Source: Taishania pollutisoli
Lineage (GTDB): Bacteria; Bacteroidota; Bacteroidia; Flavobacteriales_D; Crocinitomicaceae
Length of the DNA stretch: 43,015 bases
Direction of reading: 5' to 3'
Assembly: GCF_014518315.1 (NCBI RefSeq)
Contig: NZ_JACVEL010000008.1
Location: 5,001-48,015, forward strand
Position 1 is the stretch's first letter, and each line of letters opens with the position of its first letter. Both the position numbers and the translations under genes were made by a program. This document shows positions 42,747 through 43,015 of this stretch, one piece after another. The notes beneath the pieces were generated by a model. That model did not search any database. It was not told the DNA's origin and saw only the letters and a program-made list of their open reading frames with translations.

Positions 42747-42754
42747 TACATTTG
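42747..42754 (+). promoter_or_regulatory. -7 box (TACATTTG) of the riboswitch transcript
   Basis: TACATTTG matches TAnnTTTG and lies 28 nt before the riboswitch, where transcription of the aptamer would be expected to start. No TTG at the expected -33 distance. Confidence 0.5.
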
Positions 42755-42782
42755 TACCGCGTTCTTTTTGTAGTTCATCAAC

Positions 42783-42944
42783 CGGAACAGGTTACACAAG
42801 CATCGTGTAGGAAAAGGGAATCGTGTGAAATTCACGAACTGTCGCGCAACTGTAAGTAACACAGGATTCATTAAATTTCGTAGGCTAAAAAAGATCGAAC
42901 GAGCAATGAAGCACCGTTACAAGTCAGGATACCTGCCTCTTCCG
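42783..42944 (+). ncRNA. Cobalamin (AdoCbl-class) riboswitch aptamer
   Basis: The conserved core is present: GGAAAAGGGAAT (42810-42821), P5 hairpin TCGTG/CACGA (42821-42825 and 42833-42837), ACTGTCGCGCAACTGTAA (42838-42855), and the B12 box AAGTCAGGATACCTGCC (42921-42937). The closing P1 helix is CGGAA-CAGGT (42783-42792) with ACCTG...TTCCG (42931-42935, 42940-42944). It binds coenzyme B12 and represses the downstream gene, in Bacteroidota usually a TonB-dependent BtuB-type receptor or cobalamin gene; that gene is beyond the window. The 71 nt after it hold no certain coding start (an ATG at 42990 is possible). Confidence 0.93.
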
Positions 42945-43015
42945 TAATTTGACATACTGCTTTCGCGATTTGAAGTTAACGTCAGAGTGATGTATTTTTA
43001 TTCACAAACATCTTT

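Noticed and set aside
42990..43015. Possible start (ATG at 42990) of the riboswitch-controlled gene
   Set aside because: Only eight codons are visible and they do not look like a signal peptide, so no coding call is justified.
1..43015. Search for CRISPR arrays, tRNA/rRNA genes, insertion sequences, phage or toxin-antitoxin pairs
   Set aside because: No spaced direct-repeat array, cloverleaf, transposase, integrase or small paired toxin-antitoxin genes were recognised by eye.

Overview
The window (about 43 kb, roughly 40-45% G+C by eye) is a chromosomal segment of a Bacteroidota bacterium, most likely Flavobacteriales and possibly Fluviicola/Crocinitomicaceae-like (the family level is a guess). 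Grounds: type IX secretion (T9SS) C-terminal sorting domains, a PorP/SprF protein, DUF1573, DUF4290 and DUF4834 families, LytS/LytTR regulation, few visible Shine-Dalgarno sequences, and repeated Bacteroidota-type promoter elements (TTG, about 18-21 nt, TAnnTTTG). I see no rRNA, tRNA, CRISPR array, transposase, integrase or phage gene.

Layout. 1-5.9 kb: end of an unknown gene, a MutS2-like ATPase without a Smr domain (- strand), an outer-membrane barrel protein with a strong terminator, then the rpsP-rimM-trmN6 translation operon. 5.9-15 kb: dapD, three secreted DUF1573 paralogs around a T9SS-exported SGNH hydrolase, murA with its DUF4290 partner, a small-type purL and a VOC protein. MurA and DapD both feed peptidoglycan synthesis. 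15-22.6 kb: a nitroreductase divergent from an HxlR regulator over a palindromic operator region, a LytS/LytTR two-component pair, a secreted clan-A-like glycoside hydrolase, a secreted class 3 lipase and a Dph6-like ATP pyrophosphatase.

22.7-28.9 kb: a complete tripartite RND efflux operon read on the - strand (tetR-tolC-adaptor-permease). A 15-bp perfect palindrome lies at the tetR promoter, a near-copy at the tetR/tolC junction, and a terminator follows. 29-34 kb: a stand-alone degenerate DEAD-box N-terminal domain, hemE, an OmpA-family protein, a DUF4834 membrane protein, DinB and an NlpC/P60 peptidase. 33.8-36.5 kb: a T9SS type B cargo protein co-transcribed with PorP/SprF. 36.6-43 kb: a CCA-adding-like HD enzyme, an AidB-like acyl-CoA dehydrogenase, a CBS-domain cystathionine/cysteine synthase, a BtuF-like metal-receptor protein without signal peptide, a hotdog dehydratase-like gene, and at the right edge a cobalamin riboswitch whose target gene lies beyond the window.

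Most of the window is ordinary core genome. The items most worth attention are the riboswitch, the paired TetR palindromes, MurA with Asp in place of the catalytic Cys, the orphan DEAD-like protein, the Smr-less MutS2, and a set of genes whose -7 boxes nearly abut the start codon, suggesting leaderless mRNAs.
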